Assembly (NCBI GenBank): GCA_024643345.1
Contig: JAHENB010000005.1
Span: 1 to 64,000 of the forward strand
From: Maribacter sp.
GTDB taxonomy: Bacteria; Bacteroidota; Bacteroidia; Flavobacteriales; Flavobacteriaceae
Reading direction: 5' to 3'
Length of the DNA: 64,000 nucleotides
The notes beneath the pieces were generated by a model, which worked only from the letters and a program-made list of their open reading frames with translations, made no database searches and was not told the DNA's origin. This document shows positions 17,355 through 26,440 of the stretch, piece by piece. The position numbers were made by a program, and so were the translations under genes. Positions within the stretch are counted from its first letter, which is position 1. Every line of letters starts with the position of its first letter.

Positions 17355-17358
17355 CCAT

Positions 17359-17697
17359 ATGCAGGTCGATGCTTATTCCAATTCCAGGATAAAAAATAGT
17401 GCTTCTTTAAGAAAAAGACTTGATATTTTAACCGAACTGCAGTTAAATCGTGCAGTTGAAATGGCATGGGAAGACCGTACGCCTTTTGAAGCCATCAACT
17501 ACCAGTTTGGTCTGTCGGAGTCTGATGTGATTAGGCTCATGAGGAGTCAATTGAAGGAACGCAGTTTTAAATTGTGGCGCAAAAGGGTAAACAGCGGGGT
17601 AAGTCAAAAACATTTAAAAAAACGAAGCCCTGAAATCGATAGATTTAAGTGCACCCGCCAAAGGTCGATTTCCAACAACAAAATCAGTAAGCGATAA
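17359..17697 (+). CDS. DUF2805 / TIGR03643 family protein
   Basis: A 112-residue basic protein. The core ELQLNRAVEMAWEDRTPFEA through the LMRSQLKERSFKLWRKRV region is the DUF2805 (TIGR03643) signature, a helix-turn-helix-like fold often found beside photolyase genes. The C-terminal tail is rich in Lys and Arg, compatible with nucleic-acid binding. Its function is unknown; a regulator or DNA-binding partner of the photolyase is an inference. Its stop overlaps the photolyase ATG by one base (TAATG). Confidence 0.85.
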   Translation: MQVDAYSNSRIKNSASLRKRLDILTELQLNRAVEMAWEDRTPFEAINYQFGLSESDVIRLMRSQLKERSFKLWRKRVNSGVSQKHLKKRSPEIDRFKCTRQRSISNNKISKR

Positions 17698-18833
17698 TGG
17701 CAACATGGTTTGGGGAAGGTTCGGCACCATTTCCGACGGAATATAACGCCATTTTACAACGTATCGAGCAAATAGATCCTGTACGTTATGCCCGTTCCAG
17801 AAACTATGTCGATGGATCCGTTTCCCATTTGTCCCCCTATATATCCCGGGGGGTCATCTCCACTAAGTTTGTGTTTCAAACCCTTATCGATCAAGGCCAT
17901 CAATTTCCGAAAATGGAGAAGTTCGTCCAGGAACTGGCCTGGCGCGACTACTGGCAACAGGTCTGGGTTACTAAGGGCGATTTGATAGATGCCGATTTAA
18001 AGCACCTTCAACAACCGGTTGAAAATTATGGCATGCCCCTCGCCATTTTTGATGGCACTACAGGAATTGAGGCGATAGATAAGGCCATAAACGGGCTTTA
18101 TCGCAGCGGTTATATCCACAATCATTTGAGAATGTATTTGGCATCGATGGCCTGTAATCTGGGAAGAAGCCATTGGAGCACTCCCGCGAAGTGGATGTAC
18201 TACCATTTGCTGGACGCCGACTGGGCTAGCAATGCCCTTAGCTGGCAATGGGTGGCAGGGGCGAATAGCCATAAAAAGTACTATGCCAACCAGGAAAACA
18301 TCAATAAATATTGCCATACCCATCAAGAAAATACTTTTTTGGATGTTGCTTACGGAACATTTGAAAACATGGCGATTCCGGAACCGCTGGCACAAAGTGT
18401 TCAACCCCAATTGGAAACGCCTTTGCCCTTGCAGCAGCGTATCAAAATAAAAGAAGGGTATCCAACACTGATCTTTAATTTCTATAACCTTGATCCCCAC
18501 TGGAAAGAAAATATCGATGCCAATAGGGTTGTTCTGCTCGAGCCTTCCCATTTCAAGAAATATCCGGTATCCCAGAAAAGTATCGACTTTGTATTGGATC
18601 TCGCAAATAATTTGGCCGATGTCCAAATTTTTGTGGGCAGTTTTGAAGCGCTTAAAGAGGGTTATGCCTTGGGACAGGTGTTTTACAAAGAACACCCCTT
18701 GAATAAACATTATCAAGGAATCGAAGAACCCAGGCATTGGATGTTCAAGGTGGAAGGGTATTACCCCTCATTTTTTGCATTTTGGAAAAAGTGTAAGAAG
18801 GAAATGAAGTATAGTAACACTCAATTATTTTAG
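17697..18833 (+). CDS. Photolyase/cryptochrome-like FAD-binding protein, unusual domain order
   Basis: A 378-residue protein that begins directly with the FAD-binding helical domain of photolyases: SHLSPYISRGVIS, FVQELAWRDYW, GTTGIEAIDKAINGLYRSGYIHNHLRMYLAS and NALSWQWVAGANS. The usual N-terminal antenna Rossmann domain is absent. Instead residues from about 255 form an alpha/beta region (TLIFNFYNLDP, RVVLLEPSHF, LDLANNLADVQIFVGSFEAL) that resembles that antenna domain, as if the two were permuted. It should bind FAD and probably acts in light-dependent DNA repair or light sensing. The neighbouring flavin reductase could supply reduced flavin. Confidence 0.85.
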   Translation: MATWFGEGSAPFPTEYNAILQRIEQIDPVRYARSRNYVDGSVSHLSPYISRGVISTKFVFQTLIDQGHQFPKMEKFVQELAWRDYWQQVWVTKGDLIDADLKHLQQPVENYGMPLAIFDGTTGIEAIDKAINGLYRSGYIHNHLRMYLASMACNLGRSHWSTPAKWMYYHLLDADWASNALSWQWVAGANSHKKYYANQENINKYCHTHQENTFLDVAYGTFENMAIPEPLAQSVQPQLETPLPLQQRIKIKEGYPTLIFNFYNLDPHWKENIDANRVVLLEPSHFKKYPVSQKSIDFVLDLANNLADVQIFVGSFEALKEGYALGQVFYKEHPLNKHYQGIEEPRHWMFKVEGYYPSFFAFWKKCKKEMKYSNTQLF

Positions 18834-18838
18834 TCCCC

Positions 18839-19474
18839 ATGCATTATACAAAGGAAGATATTGCGATCATGGATCCGAAAAACAGATTAAAGCTGATCAA
18901 TGCCGTGAGCGGTATAAAACCGGCCAACCTGATCGGCACCATTTCCGATGAAGGCGTACCCAATCTTGCTATCTTTAGTTCGGTGGTACATCTGGGGAGT
19001 GACCCCGCGCTCTTGGGATTTATCCTGCGACCAACCGGAGCGGTGCCCCGCCACACCTATGATAACATACTGCGGAACAACCAATATACCATCAATCATG
19101 TACATGCATCCTTTACAAAAAAGGCCCACTATACTTCGGCCAAACTGGATAGGAACCTGTCAGAATTTGAAGCTTGTCAACTTCAGGCCGAATTCCTTCC
19201 TTCCTTCAAAGCCCCTTTCGTAAAGGAAAGCCGGTTAAAGATGGGAATGAATTTTTTGGAAGCCATTCCCATCCCCAGAAATGGCACCTTCTTGGTAATC
19301 GGTGAAATTCAGCATTTGATCGTGCCTGAAAGCGCGATCGATAGCAGGGGGGAGATAGATCTCGAGGTCCTAGATGTGGCGGGGATATCGGGCTTAAATA
19401 CCTACTATGAATTAAAAAAATTGGATTGGTTCCCCTTTGTGCGGGTCGAAGACCTGCCTAATATCAAGTTTTAA
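18839..19474 (+). CDS. Flavin reductase family protein (FMN-binding split barrel)
   Basis: A 211-residue protein of the flavin reductase-like split-barrel family: an N-terminal [20 protein letters not shown] strand pair and [15 protein letters not shown], the usual flavin-binding arginine/threonine region. It should bind FMN and transfer electrons from NAD(P)H to free flavin, or reduce another substrate. It lies 5 bases after the photolyase-like gene and just before the DUF2256 gene, a constant neighbour in such clusters. Supply of reduced flavin to the photolyases is an inference from position. Confidence 0.88.
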   Translation: MHYTKEDIAIMDPKNRLKLINAVSGIKPANLIGTISDEGVPNLAIFSSVVHLGSDPALLGFILRPTGAVPRHTYDNILRNNQYTINHVHASFTKKAHYTSAKLDRNLSEFEACQLQAEFLPSFKAPFVKESRLKMGMNFLEAIPIPRNGTFLVIGEIQHLIVPESAIDSRGEIDLEVLDVAGISGLNTYYELKKLDWFPFVRVEDLPNIKF

Positions 19475-19478
19475 AGCC

Positions 19479-19622
19479 TTGAAGAAACAACACTTTCCCC
19501 AAAAGCTTTGTCCTATTTGCCAGCGTCCGTTCTCATGGCGCAAGAAATGGGAAAAGCAATGGGAGCAAGTAAAATATTGTAGTGAAAAATGCCGGAGAAA
19601 CAAACTGAAACAAAACGGGTAA
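19479..19622 (+). CDS. DUF2256 zinc-ribbon-like small protein
   Basis: A 47-residue protein with a four-cysteine pattern [14 protein letters not shown]...[10 protein letters not shown], the DUF2256 signature, probably binding zinc. The start is a TTG at 19479 ([11 protein letters not shown]), four bases after the flavin reductase stop; the longer frame from 19437 overlaps that gene and has no family match. Its 3' end overlaps the next photolyase gene by 34 bases in another frame. The function is unknown; the family is often encoded next to cryptochrome/photolyase genes. Confidence 0.82.
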   Translation: MKKQHFPQKLCPICQRPFSWRKKWEKQWEQVKYCSEKCRRNKLKQNG

Positions 19623-21091
19623 ATCTTATTTTCCCCCATCAACTTTTCAAGCAACATCCGCTTTTAGCTAATGGCTATCGCACTTACCTCGTGGAAGAAT
19701 ATCTTTTTTTTGGACAATATGCTTTCCATAAACAAAAGATTGCCTTCCATAGGGCATCCATGAAATGCTTCGAGGCCCATATGAAAAATGAAGGCCATGA
19801 GATTGTCTATATCGATTCCCAGTCTTCCCTATCGGACGTGAGAAAACTATTGCCCCATTTAAAGGGCCTGGAGATCGGAGAACTGCACTATGTAGACCCT
19901 GTCGACGATTGGCTTGAGAAAAGAATCCTCGAAGGAAGCCGAAGCGGTGCGATGAAAACGGTGTCTTATGATTCGCCGATGTTCCTGAACAGCAAAAAAG
20001 AACTATCGGGTTTTTTTAAGCCCGAAAAGAAAAAATACCACCAAACCAGTTTTTATATCCAAGAGCGAAAAAAAAGAAAAATCTTGGTCGATAAAGACGA
20101 AAGCCCCGTTGGCGGTAAATGGACATTTGACAGCGAGAACCGAAAGAAATACCCGGCCAACAAACTATCGCCGGCGATTCAATTTCCCGAAAAAGATGAA
20201 TATTACCTTGAGGCCAAGGGCTATGTAGCCCGGTATTTTTCCAAGAATCCCGGAGAATTGACCGAACAGCCCCTATACCCTACGAGTTTTAATTCGACTT
20301 CCCAATGGTTCAATCAATTTTTAGCAACACGCTTTTTTGGTTTTGGAGATTATGAAGATGCCATTGTGGCCAAGGCGTCTATTTTGAACCATTCTGTATT
20401 GACGCCCATGCTCAATGTGGGTTTGGTCACACCAGGTGACATCGTAAAATCGAGCTTAACCTATGCCTTAGAAAACGATGTGCCCATCAATTCCACTGAG
20501 GGTTTTATCAGACAAATTATCGGCTGGCGCGAGTTCATGAGAGGGGTTTATGAAAGTAAGGGTAGGGAAGAACGCCTGGAACATTTTTGGGGCTTTGATC
20601 GAAAGATCCCCCTTTCGTTCTATGAGGGAACCACCGGAATCGACCCTATTGACCAAACCATCAAAAAAGTCCTAAAAACAGGATACTGTCACCATATTGA
20701 AAGACTCATGGTTCTTGGAAATTTCATGCTGCTTTGTGAGTTCGATCCCGATGCGGTCTACCAATGGTTTATGGAACTTTTCATAGATGCTTACGACTGG
20801 GTGATGGTGCCCAATGTATACGGGATGAGCCAATTCGCCGATGGCGGATTGATGTCGTCCAAACCCTATATCAGTGGGAGCAATTACCTGATGAAAATGG
20901 GCGATTATAAAAAGGGAGATTGGCAAGTCATCTGGGACGGGCTCTTTTGGCGATTTATGCACCTTCATCGGGATTTTTTTGAGCGGAATCCAAGAATGGG
21001 GATGTTGGTAAAAATGTTTGATAAGATGTCCGAAGAAAAGCGGCTTTGCCACTTGAATGAAGCAAATACCTTTCTAGCTCAATTAAGTTGA
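19589..21091 (+). CDS. Cryptochrome/photolyase family protein (PhrB-like, FeS ligands apparently lost)
   Basis: A 500-residue protein of the bacterial (6-4) photolyase/CryB-PhrB group: an N-terminal antenna-like domain ([10 protein letters not shown]...), a linker, then the helical FAD domain with [49 protein letters not shown] and [18 protein letters not shown]. In iron-sulfur photolyases a C-x2-C pair follows the DY of that last motif, with another Cys further on; here the sequence is [14 protein letters not shown], without cysteine. It therefore seems to lack the 4Fe-4S cluster. It should repair (6-4) photoproducts in light or sense light. It overlaps the DUF2256 gene. Confidence 0.87.
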   Translation: MPEKQTETKRVNLIFPHQLFKQHPLLANGYRTYLVEEYLFFGQYAFHKQKIAFHRASMKCFEAHMKNEGHEIVYIDSQSSLSDVRKLLPHLKGLEIGELHYVDPVDDWLEKRILEGSRSGAMKTVSYDSPMFLNSKKELSGFFKPEKKKYHQTSFYIQERKKRKILVDKDESPVGGKWTFDSENRKKYPANKLSPAIQFPEKDEYYLEAKGYVARYFSKNPGELTEQPLYPTSFNSTSQWFNQFLATRFFGFGDYEDAIVAKASILNHSVLTPMLNVGLVTPGDIVKSSLTYALENDVPINSTEGFIRQIIGWREFMRGVYESKGREERLEHFWGFDRKIPLSFYEGTTGIDPIDQTIKKVLKTGYCHHIERLMVLGNFMLLCEFDPDAVYQWFMELFIDAYDWVMVPNVYGMSQFADGGLMSSKPYISGSNYLMKMGDYKKGDWQVIWDGLFWRFMHLHRDFFERNPRMGMLVKMFDKMSEEKRLCHLNEANTFLAQLS

Positions 21092-21101
21092 TGTGTCACT
21101 T

Positions 21102-21509
21102 ATGGAAATAACAAATATTAAGCTGTTGATCGATTTTGGTCTTGTGGTGCTCATCTGGATGGTACAGTTGGTCATCTACCCAAGCTTCCTCCATTATCGG
21201 GCGAAAGACTTGATCCGATGGCACCAAACCTATACAAAAAGGATTTCTTTGGTGGTGGCGCCCCTGATGGTCGGGCAAGCTGTATTGGCCCTATTCCAAA
21301 GCTACCAAGTGTTCGGGACCATGGAAGTATTTCGACTAGCGATCATCATTGCGGTATGGATCTCGACCTTTGCCCAATTCGTTCCCATACACCATAAAAT
21401 CGCCTCTGGTAGAGTGGAACCGCAAATGCTCCATCGGTTGGTGAACAGCAACTGGTTGCGCACCGTACTTTGGAACGGGCTATTTGTTCTGGATCTTTGC
21501 ATGGCGTAG
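21102..21509 (+). CDS. Small four-helix membrane protein of the photolyase operon
   Basis: A 135-residue integral membrane protein with four hydrophobic segments (about residues 5-25, 47-67, 74-93 and 116-133). The first contains LVVLIWMVQLVIYPSF, followed by WHQTYTKRIS; conserved-looking His and Arg residues lie near the membrane edge. I do not recognise a characterised family. A GTG at 21093 would add three residues; the ATG at 21102 seems more likely. It follows the photolyase gene with a 10-base gap and is the last gene of the operon, facing convergent cardiolipin synthase. Confidence 0.72.
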   Translation: MEITNIKLLIDFGLVVLIWMVQLVIYPSFLHYRAKDLIRWHQTYTKRISLVVAPLMVGQAVLALFQSYQVFGTMEVFRLAIIIAVWISTFAQFVPIHHKIASGRVEPQMLHRLVNSNWLRTVLWNGLFVLDLCMA

Positions 21510-21544
21510 ATTTGCCCCCCAAACAAGGTTACTCGGCTGGTACC

Positions 21545-22966
21545 TTATAAAAGGGGGCTCAAAAATCTTGCCAACCCTTCCAAAAATTTCTGGCCCATAG
21601 CACGCTTCCTGAATATTTCGTAATCAAGACTAATGGCTTCCTTACATTCTTGAATGAATTCCTGCTTGATTACCTTTGCTACTTGGGGGTCATATATGAT
21701 CGCATTGCATTCAAAGTTATGTTCAAAACTTCTGTAATCAAAATTACCGGTGCCCACTGAAACGATCTGGTCATCGATCATGATGACCTTGCTGTGAGAA
21801 AAATCATCCCGCAGATAGATTTTGACCCCAACCGACATAAGCTTTTCGAAGGCACCGTACATGCCATATTTTGCCAATAGGGAGTCTGATTTTTCAGGAA
21901 CCAAAAGAACCACTTCTATGCCGCTAAGGGCAGCGATCTCTATAGCCTGAAGTAATGTGTTACCAGGAATGAAATAAGGATTTGCGATGCAGATTCGTTT
22001 TTTTGCCAAATTGATCATCCCCACATATTGCTGTAAAATGGTAGGTTCGCGGGAGTCAGGGCCACTTGCGACCATTTGAACGATGGAGTTGCCCAATTCG
22101 GGAAGTTCGGGCAGGTACTTGGGGCGTAAAAGCACCGATTTTTTACTGGCAAAATAATAGTCTTTGATAAAAATTCTGTGAAGACTGCTCACTACGGGCC
22201 CCTCGAGTTGTAAGTGTAGATCTGCCCAGAGTCCGAGTTCGGAAATGGGCTTAATGTACTTGTCTGAAACATTTACCCCTCCAACGAATCCCACTTTGCC
22301 ATCTACGACCACAATCTTTCGATGGTTGCGATAATTCAAGGTATACATGAAAGTGCCTAATCGCAAGGGCATCATGGGATAGGTTCGTGCCCCGATGTTC
22401 CGGAACCTTTTTTTTAGTTTCCCGCGAAAGGAATGGCTGCCCAAAGAATCGTAGATTATTCGTACTTCCACCCCTTCCTTAATTTTTTCCTTGAACAGTT
22501 GGTGGAACTGGTCCAGCAATTCCCCCTCCTCAAAAATATAGTACTGTACATGGATAAACTTTTTTGCCCCCTTAATGGCCTTAAAAATTTGATCAAAAGT
22601 TTCTTTGCCCGTATTCAGGACCATTACCCGATTCCCTGTATACGGATAGAACTGGGCGCTGTTTTTGATCAATGTGGCCAGTTTGACGCCCCTTTTGGGG
22701 TTAAATCTCGTGCCGAAGTCTTTTACCTGTGATTCTGGATAGGTTTCATCGTATAATTTTCGTTTAAGATTGCCCCTTAATCTGTTAAACTTAAATTTCC
22801 TCCTGTTGACACCGAACAGGTAATATAACATTGGACCTAAAAACGGGAAAACCAATACGGTAAAAACCCAGCTCAAAGAATGGCTCGGTCTTGTGCCATG
22901 CATAATGATACTGAACAGCGCCCAAAGCGTGATCAAAGCATATAACAAGATTAGGATTTTTTCCAT
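21545..22966 (-). CDS. cls: Cardiolipin synthase
   Basis: A 473-residue membrane enzyme that joins two phosphatidylglycerol molecules into cardiolipin. Two N-terminal transmembrane helices are followed by two phospholipase D (HKD) motifs: HRKIVVVDGKVGFVGG in the first half and HSKVIMIDDQIVSVGTGNFD in the second. Length and layout match bacterial Cls. The start is the ATG at 22966 (MEKILILLYAL), because the nine residues upstream in the same frame start with TTG and lack family similarity. It is a single gene. Confidence 0.94.
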   Translation of the reverse strand: MEKILILLYALITLWALFSIIMHGTRPSHSLSWVFTVLVFPFLGPMLYYLFGVNRRKFKFNRLRGNLKRKLYDETYPESQVKDFGTRFNPKRGVKLATLIKNSAQFYPYTGNRVMVLNTGKETFDQIFKAIKGAKKFIHVQYYIFEEGELLDQFHQLFKEKIKEGVEVRIIYDSLGSHSFRGKLKKRFRNIGARTYPMMPLRLGTFMYTLNYRNHRKIVVVDGKVGFVGGVNVSDKYIKPISELGLWADLHLQLEGPVVSSLHRIFIKDYYFASKKSVLLRPKYLPELPELGNSIVQMVASGPDSREPTILQQYVGMINLAKKRICIANPYFIPGNTLLQAIEIAALSGIEVVLLVPEKSDSLLAKYGMYGAFEKLMSVGVKIYLRDDFSHSKVIMIDDQIVSVGTGNFDYRSFEHNFECNAIIYDPQVAKVIKQEFIQECKEAISLDYEIFRKRAMGQKFLEGLARFLSPLL

Positions 22967-23076
22967 ATTGAAGCCAAGATAAAGAATACGCAATTATCAC
23001 TGGGGAATAAAATTAATAATACCATAGATACGGTGCTTGCCCATGCCATGTGGCCATGGCCGCCGTAGTGATTTAA

Positions 23077-23298
23077 TTACAGATTTTGACCTTTGAATTA
23101 TTGGACAAGGATAGCGGGGCTAACCCCCATTTGGCGACCTTTGCTAAAGTATAGATGGGTTTAACCGATGCCGAGTTTAGTGAGGTAGATAAATTTATTA
23201 AATCCAATACCTTGGAAGGTTTAAAACAGATAATCGTTTGGCACGGTAAAAAAAAGAATGCTAAAATTGAACTTACCCCCCAAAAAACCATAACATAA
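23077..23298 (+). pseudogene. Possible gene remnant with an in-frame stop
   Basis: The 372-bp gap upstream of cls has one protein-like plus-strand reading: 25 codons (LQILTFELLDKDSGANPHLA...) to a TAG at 23152-23154, then directly ATG and 46 more codons (GLTDAEFSEVDKF..., ending QKTIT) to TAA. Both halves have the codon use of local genes, so one base change could have split a single reading. I do not recognise a family, and an open frame also exists on the opposite strand. The rest of the gap holds nothing I can identify. Confidence 0.3.
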
Positions 23299-23338
23299 GA
23301 CCACCCGCCGATTTAAAAATACCCATCGGATGTCGGCT

Positions 23339-24397
23339 TTAAACCCGGCTTAACTTGATCGGGTAGGTCTTCCCAGAAGCCCATTGCGGAATATAAAGGT
23401 TACTGTCTTTGTCAATTAACACATCATGTGGGTTTCTAAATGTTTTTCCATCATATTCCGGTTCCAAGAGCGCGCCATCCATGTATATTGGGGCATTGCC
23501 GCCCGGTAGGGAGACCACTTTATTGTTCTTGTCCAATACGGCCAACATGCCGTCATAGGAATCCCAGGTTTTGGTGACGATGACCGCAAAATAAATATTT
23601 TGGCCATCGATCACGGGTCGACATACCGAACATCCCGGAAGCGAAATGGTTTCCAAATGCTGTCCTTCCAATGTAAACCGTTTAAATTGTTGTTTGGCCC
23701 TGGAGGTGATCAGCAGCGTAGGATTTGCCTTGTCCCTTGTGTCCAAGGTAATGCCATGGCAGCAACTAAATTCCATATCACCTTCGCCCTTGCCTCCAAA
23801 ATGGCGGATGTATTCCCCTTTTGAATTGTATTGTATGATGTAGTTTTCACCATACCCATCGGCGATATAAATATCCCCGTTTGGCATAATGGCCGTTTCA
23901 GTGGGCCTGTATTGATCATCGCTGGTATAGCCAGAAACTTCCCTGGGTCTTTCAAAGGTCATTAAAATACGGCCGTCAAGGGTGGTCTTGAATACTTTAT
24001 GGGTTTCGGGGTCGGTGATGAAAAGATATTGGTCATCGCCTTCACCAGTAATCGAGAGTCCGTGTGCCCCTGGAAAATCAGTCCCCCACGAATCAAGTAC
24101 TTTGCCCGATCGGTCATAAATGATCACGTTATTGTTGTTCTCCCCAGTGGTGGTCATAAAAATCCTTCCCTTACTGTCGAGCACCATTTCATGGCAATCG
24201 TTAACGGGAATCTTCGATGGATCCTGAACCCCCCATTCCTTATCGACCCTATAGGTAAATTCGCCATGCCCTACAATTTCCTGGTTCTTTTTCGAATGCG
24301 AAATACCGAAAGTAAAGGCGGGGGCAATGATACCGGCACTGGTTGCCAAGGCAGATTTTTTGATAAACGCCCTACGGGAATTGTTTTTTGTTTTCAT
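23339..24397 (-). CDS. Tat-exported NHL-type beta-propeller protein
   Basis: A 352-residue protein with a twin-arginine signal (NNSRRAFIKKSAL, Arg8-Arg9) and a hydrophobic segment to about residue 30. It should therefore be exported folded. The rest is a six-bladed propeller made of NHL-like blades (GAHGLSITG, FITDPETHKV, YRPTETAIMPNGDIYIADGYG, HDVLIDKDSNLYIPQW). The layout resembles the peptidyl-alpha-hydroxyglycine amidating lyase family, with conserved His in FRNPHD and CHG; two CxxC-like cysteine positions are present (SCCHG and GCSVC). The enzyme role is not proven, and a sugar- or metal-binding propeller is possible. It stands alone. Confidence 0.8.
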   Translation of the reverse strand: MKTKNNSRRAFIKKSALATSAGIIAPAFTFGISHSKKNQEIVGHGEFTYRVDKEWGVQDPSKIPVNDCHEMVLDSKGRIFMTTTGENNNNVIIYDRSGKVLDSWGTDFPGAHGLSITGEGDDQYLFITDPETHKVFKTTLDGRILMTFERPREVSGYTSDDQYRPTETAIMPNGDIYIADGYGENYIIQYNSKGEYIRHFGGKGEGDMEFSCCHGITLDTRDKANPTLLITSRAKQQFKRFTLEGQHLETISLPGCSVCRPVIDGQNIYFAVIVTKTWDSYDGMLAVLDKNNKVVSLPGGNAPIYMDGALLEPEYDGKTFRNPHDVLIDKDSNLYIPQWASGKTYPIKLSRV

Positions 24398-24783
24398 ATA
24401 CTTCGAATTTGTATTCTGCAGTGGCAGATTTACCTTGATGTCCTATGCTTTTAAATCAGAGGCAACCGTTATTTTTCACAATTAACTTTCAAAACTTGGT
24501 GAAGGCTCAACGCAAACCCATAGGTAAAAGAACCAAAAGTGGGCATAGCGTTTTTGAACCTAGATTTCCCGTTATATGTGGCACCCCCTAAAAATACATT
24601 TTTTTGGCTTATGCCGCGGTTTTTTTGAATATCAACAGGCGATAGGGACCAATTCTGCAGGTTTAAACATAAGCCATTGACGGTTTCAAGCGTTTGGAGT
24701 CCCTTATCTTAGTTAAATAATCGGATTAGGAACACCTCGAATTTTTGTAATCAAAAATAAGTTTTACCTTTGCCTGCTGTTTT
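24398..24783. other. 386-bp intergenic region without a gene
   Basis: AT-rich sequence between the Tat propeller gene and tRNA-Val(GAC). I find no open frame worth calling. The last 40 bases hold the tRNA promoter. A short segment, GTGGCACCCCCTAAAAAT (about 24570-24587), resembles one in the gltB upstream region, which may be chance. Confidence 0.6.
24745..24772 (+). promoter_or_regulatory. Promoter of tRNA-Val(GAC)
   Basis: TTG (24745-24747), a 17-base spacer and TACCTTTG (24765-24772) match the flavobacterial consensus. The tRNA starts 12 bases further on, the same distance as for the other valine tRNA. Confidence 0.75.
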
Positions 24784-24858
24784 GGGACATTAGCTCAGCT
24801 GGTTTAGAGCGCTGCCTTGACAGGGCAGAGGTCACTGGTTCGAACCCAGTATGTCCCA
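24784..24858 (+). tRNA. tRNA-Val, anticodon GAC
   Basis: Complete cloverleaf: acceptor GGGACAT/ATGTCCC, anticodon stem CTGCC/GGCAG around TTGACAG with anticodon GAC at 24819-24821, and T arm CTGGTTCGAACCCAG. Discriminator A; CCA is not encoded. Together with the UAC species it covers the valine codons. Confidence 0.96.
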
Positions 24859-25091
24859 CTTATCAATCTTCCCTTGAAGTCGCCTGCCTTTTTATTCATA
24901 GGGTGGTGAACGTTCTTTTTGGAAATTCTGCCTGAGGGTATGTTTTTGACAAAATACCCTATCACCGCCCACAATCAATTAGTACTTTTGAACGTTAAGG
25001 TCAACGGGAGTTTATCGACGATTCGATTTTCTTTTTTAGTTTAAAGTTTTAAGAATTACGAGCTAACAAGATTTTTAATCTAAAAAGGAAC

Positions 25092-26366
25092 CTACAAATA
25101 TTCCAAAACCCGCTCCAGTGCCATCCCCCTTGAGCCTTTGATCAGCAGTGTGCCTTTTTCCAAGGGATGAATGCTCAAATGGGCCGAAAGCGCATCAAAA
25201 TTCCTAAACTTCCGGAGATTTGAATCGGTGGCATAAAAATTTTCCCCGACCAAATAAGATTTTTGAAATTGCATTTTAGCGACCCTTTCGGCTACTTCCT
25301 GGTGCTCTTTTTTGGCACTTTCCCCCAATTCGAACATATCGCCCAAAATGACCATTTTATGCCCCGCGTCCAGGGACACAAAACTATCCAGGGCGGCGTT
25401 CATGCTGGTCGGGTTGGCGTTGTAGGCGTCAAGAACGATATTGTACCCATTTTTTGCAATGATCTGGGAGCGGTTGTTCTTGGGTTCATATTGTTCCAAT
25501 GCCATTTTAATGGCTTGTAGGGGAACCCCGAAATATTTCCCCATCAATACGGCGGCACAGCAATTGGTGAAATTGTAGTTGCCCATGAGTTGGGTTTGAA
25601 TCGAGGTTCCATCAACCTTTAGCTTTACGAAGGGAAACGCACCCAAAAATTGGATTTGATGGTATTGGGTATTTCGGGCACTAAATCCTATTTTATTTTT
25701 ATAGGATTCTAATTTTTGTAATTGTATGGGATCGTCGGCATTCATAAAAATCGTATTGCCATGACTTGTCAGATATTCATACATTTCACTTTTTCCCTTT
25801 ATAACCCCTTCAACGCCTCCAAAGCCTTCTAAATGCGCTTTGCCAAAATTGGTAATATAGCCAAAGTCGGGTTGTGCAAGTCCGCATAGAAATTCAATTT
25901 CCCTTTGATGGTTGGCACCCATCTCCACCACGGCAATTTGGGTATCTTCCTTGATACGCAATAAGGTGAGTGCCACTCCAATGTGGTTGTTCAGGTTTCC
26001 TTGGGTAGCAATGGTCCTATATTTTGTGGCCAATACGGCATGTATCAACTCCTTGGTAGTGGTTTTGCCATTGCTGCCGGTAAGCGCAATGATTTTGGCT
26101 TGGCAATAATTTCTGTGAAATGTTGCCAGTTTTTGGAGACTTTCGAGGGTATTGTTGACGAGTATGGTTTGGCTTGAGGTTTCATGCTCAGGCTCATCCA
26201 CGATGACATAGACCGCGCCCCTTTGTAATGCTTCCGTTGCATAGACATTGCCATTGAAATTGGCGCCCTTCAGTGCGAAAAAGATACTGTTTGCTTCAAT
26301 TTTTCGCGTATCTGTGGATACTTTCGGGTACTTAAGGAAAAGTTGGTGAAGCGCTTCTATTGTCAT
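25092..26366 (-). CDS. murF: UDP-N-acetylmuramoyl-tripeptide:D-Ala-D-Ala ligase
   Basis: A 424-residue Mur ligase that adds D-alanyl-D-alanine to the UDP-MurNAc-tripeptide in the cytoplasm, the last soluble step of peptidoglycan precursor synthesis. The ATP-binding loop TGSNGKTTTKELI is near residue 97, followed by NLNNHIGVALTLL and EMGANHQREI; YNANPTSM is the usual third-domain motif. Length fits the family. It is transcribed leftward and separated from gldJ by a terminator, so it has its own promoter in the short gap. Confidence 0.96.
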   Translation of the reverse strand: MTIEALHQLFLKYPKVSTDTRKIEANSIFFALKGANFNGNVYATEALQRGAVYVIVDEPEHETSSQTILVNNTLESLQKLATFHRNYCQAKIIALTGSNGKTTTKELIHAVLATKYRTIATQGNLNNHIGVALTLLRIKEDTQIAVVEMGANHQREIEFLCGLAQPDFGYITNFGKAHLEGFGGVEGVIKGKSEMYEYLTSHGNTIFMNADDPIQLQKLESYKNKIGFSARNTQYHQIQFLGAFPFVKLKVDGTSIQTQLMGNYNFTNCCAAVLMGKYFGVPLQAIKMALEQYEPKNNRSQIIAKNGYNIVLDAYNANPTSMNAALDSFVSLDAGHKMVILGDMFELGESAKKEHQEVAERVAKMQFQKSYLVGENFYATDSNLRKFRNFDALSAHLSIHPLEKGTLLIKGSRGMALERVLEYL

Positions 26367-26380
26367 GGACCAAAAATATA

Positions 26381-26421
26381 AAAAGTCCCGAGGAGGATAG
26401 CTTCCTACTCGGGACTTTTTT
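26381..26421 (-). terminator. Terminator after gldJ
   Basis: AAAAGTCCCGAG pairs with CTCGGGACTTTT over a loop holding a smaller GGAGG/TTCCT match. Both strands have a T-run; read on the minus strand it ends gldJ, 20 bases after its stop and just before murF. Confidence 0.88.
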
Positions 26422-26440
26422 CAAATATCGTTATGTTGCT

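Noticed and set aside
17997-18737. 246-codon minus-strand frame opposite the photolyase-like gene
   Set aside because: It is antisense to a conserved gene and lacks recognisable motifs.
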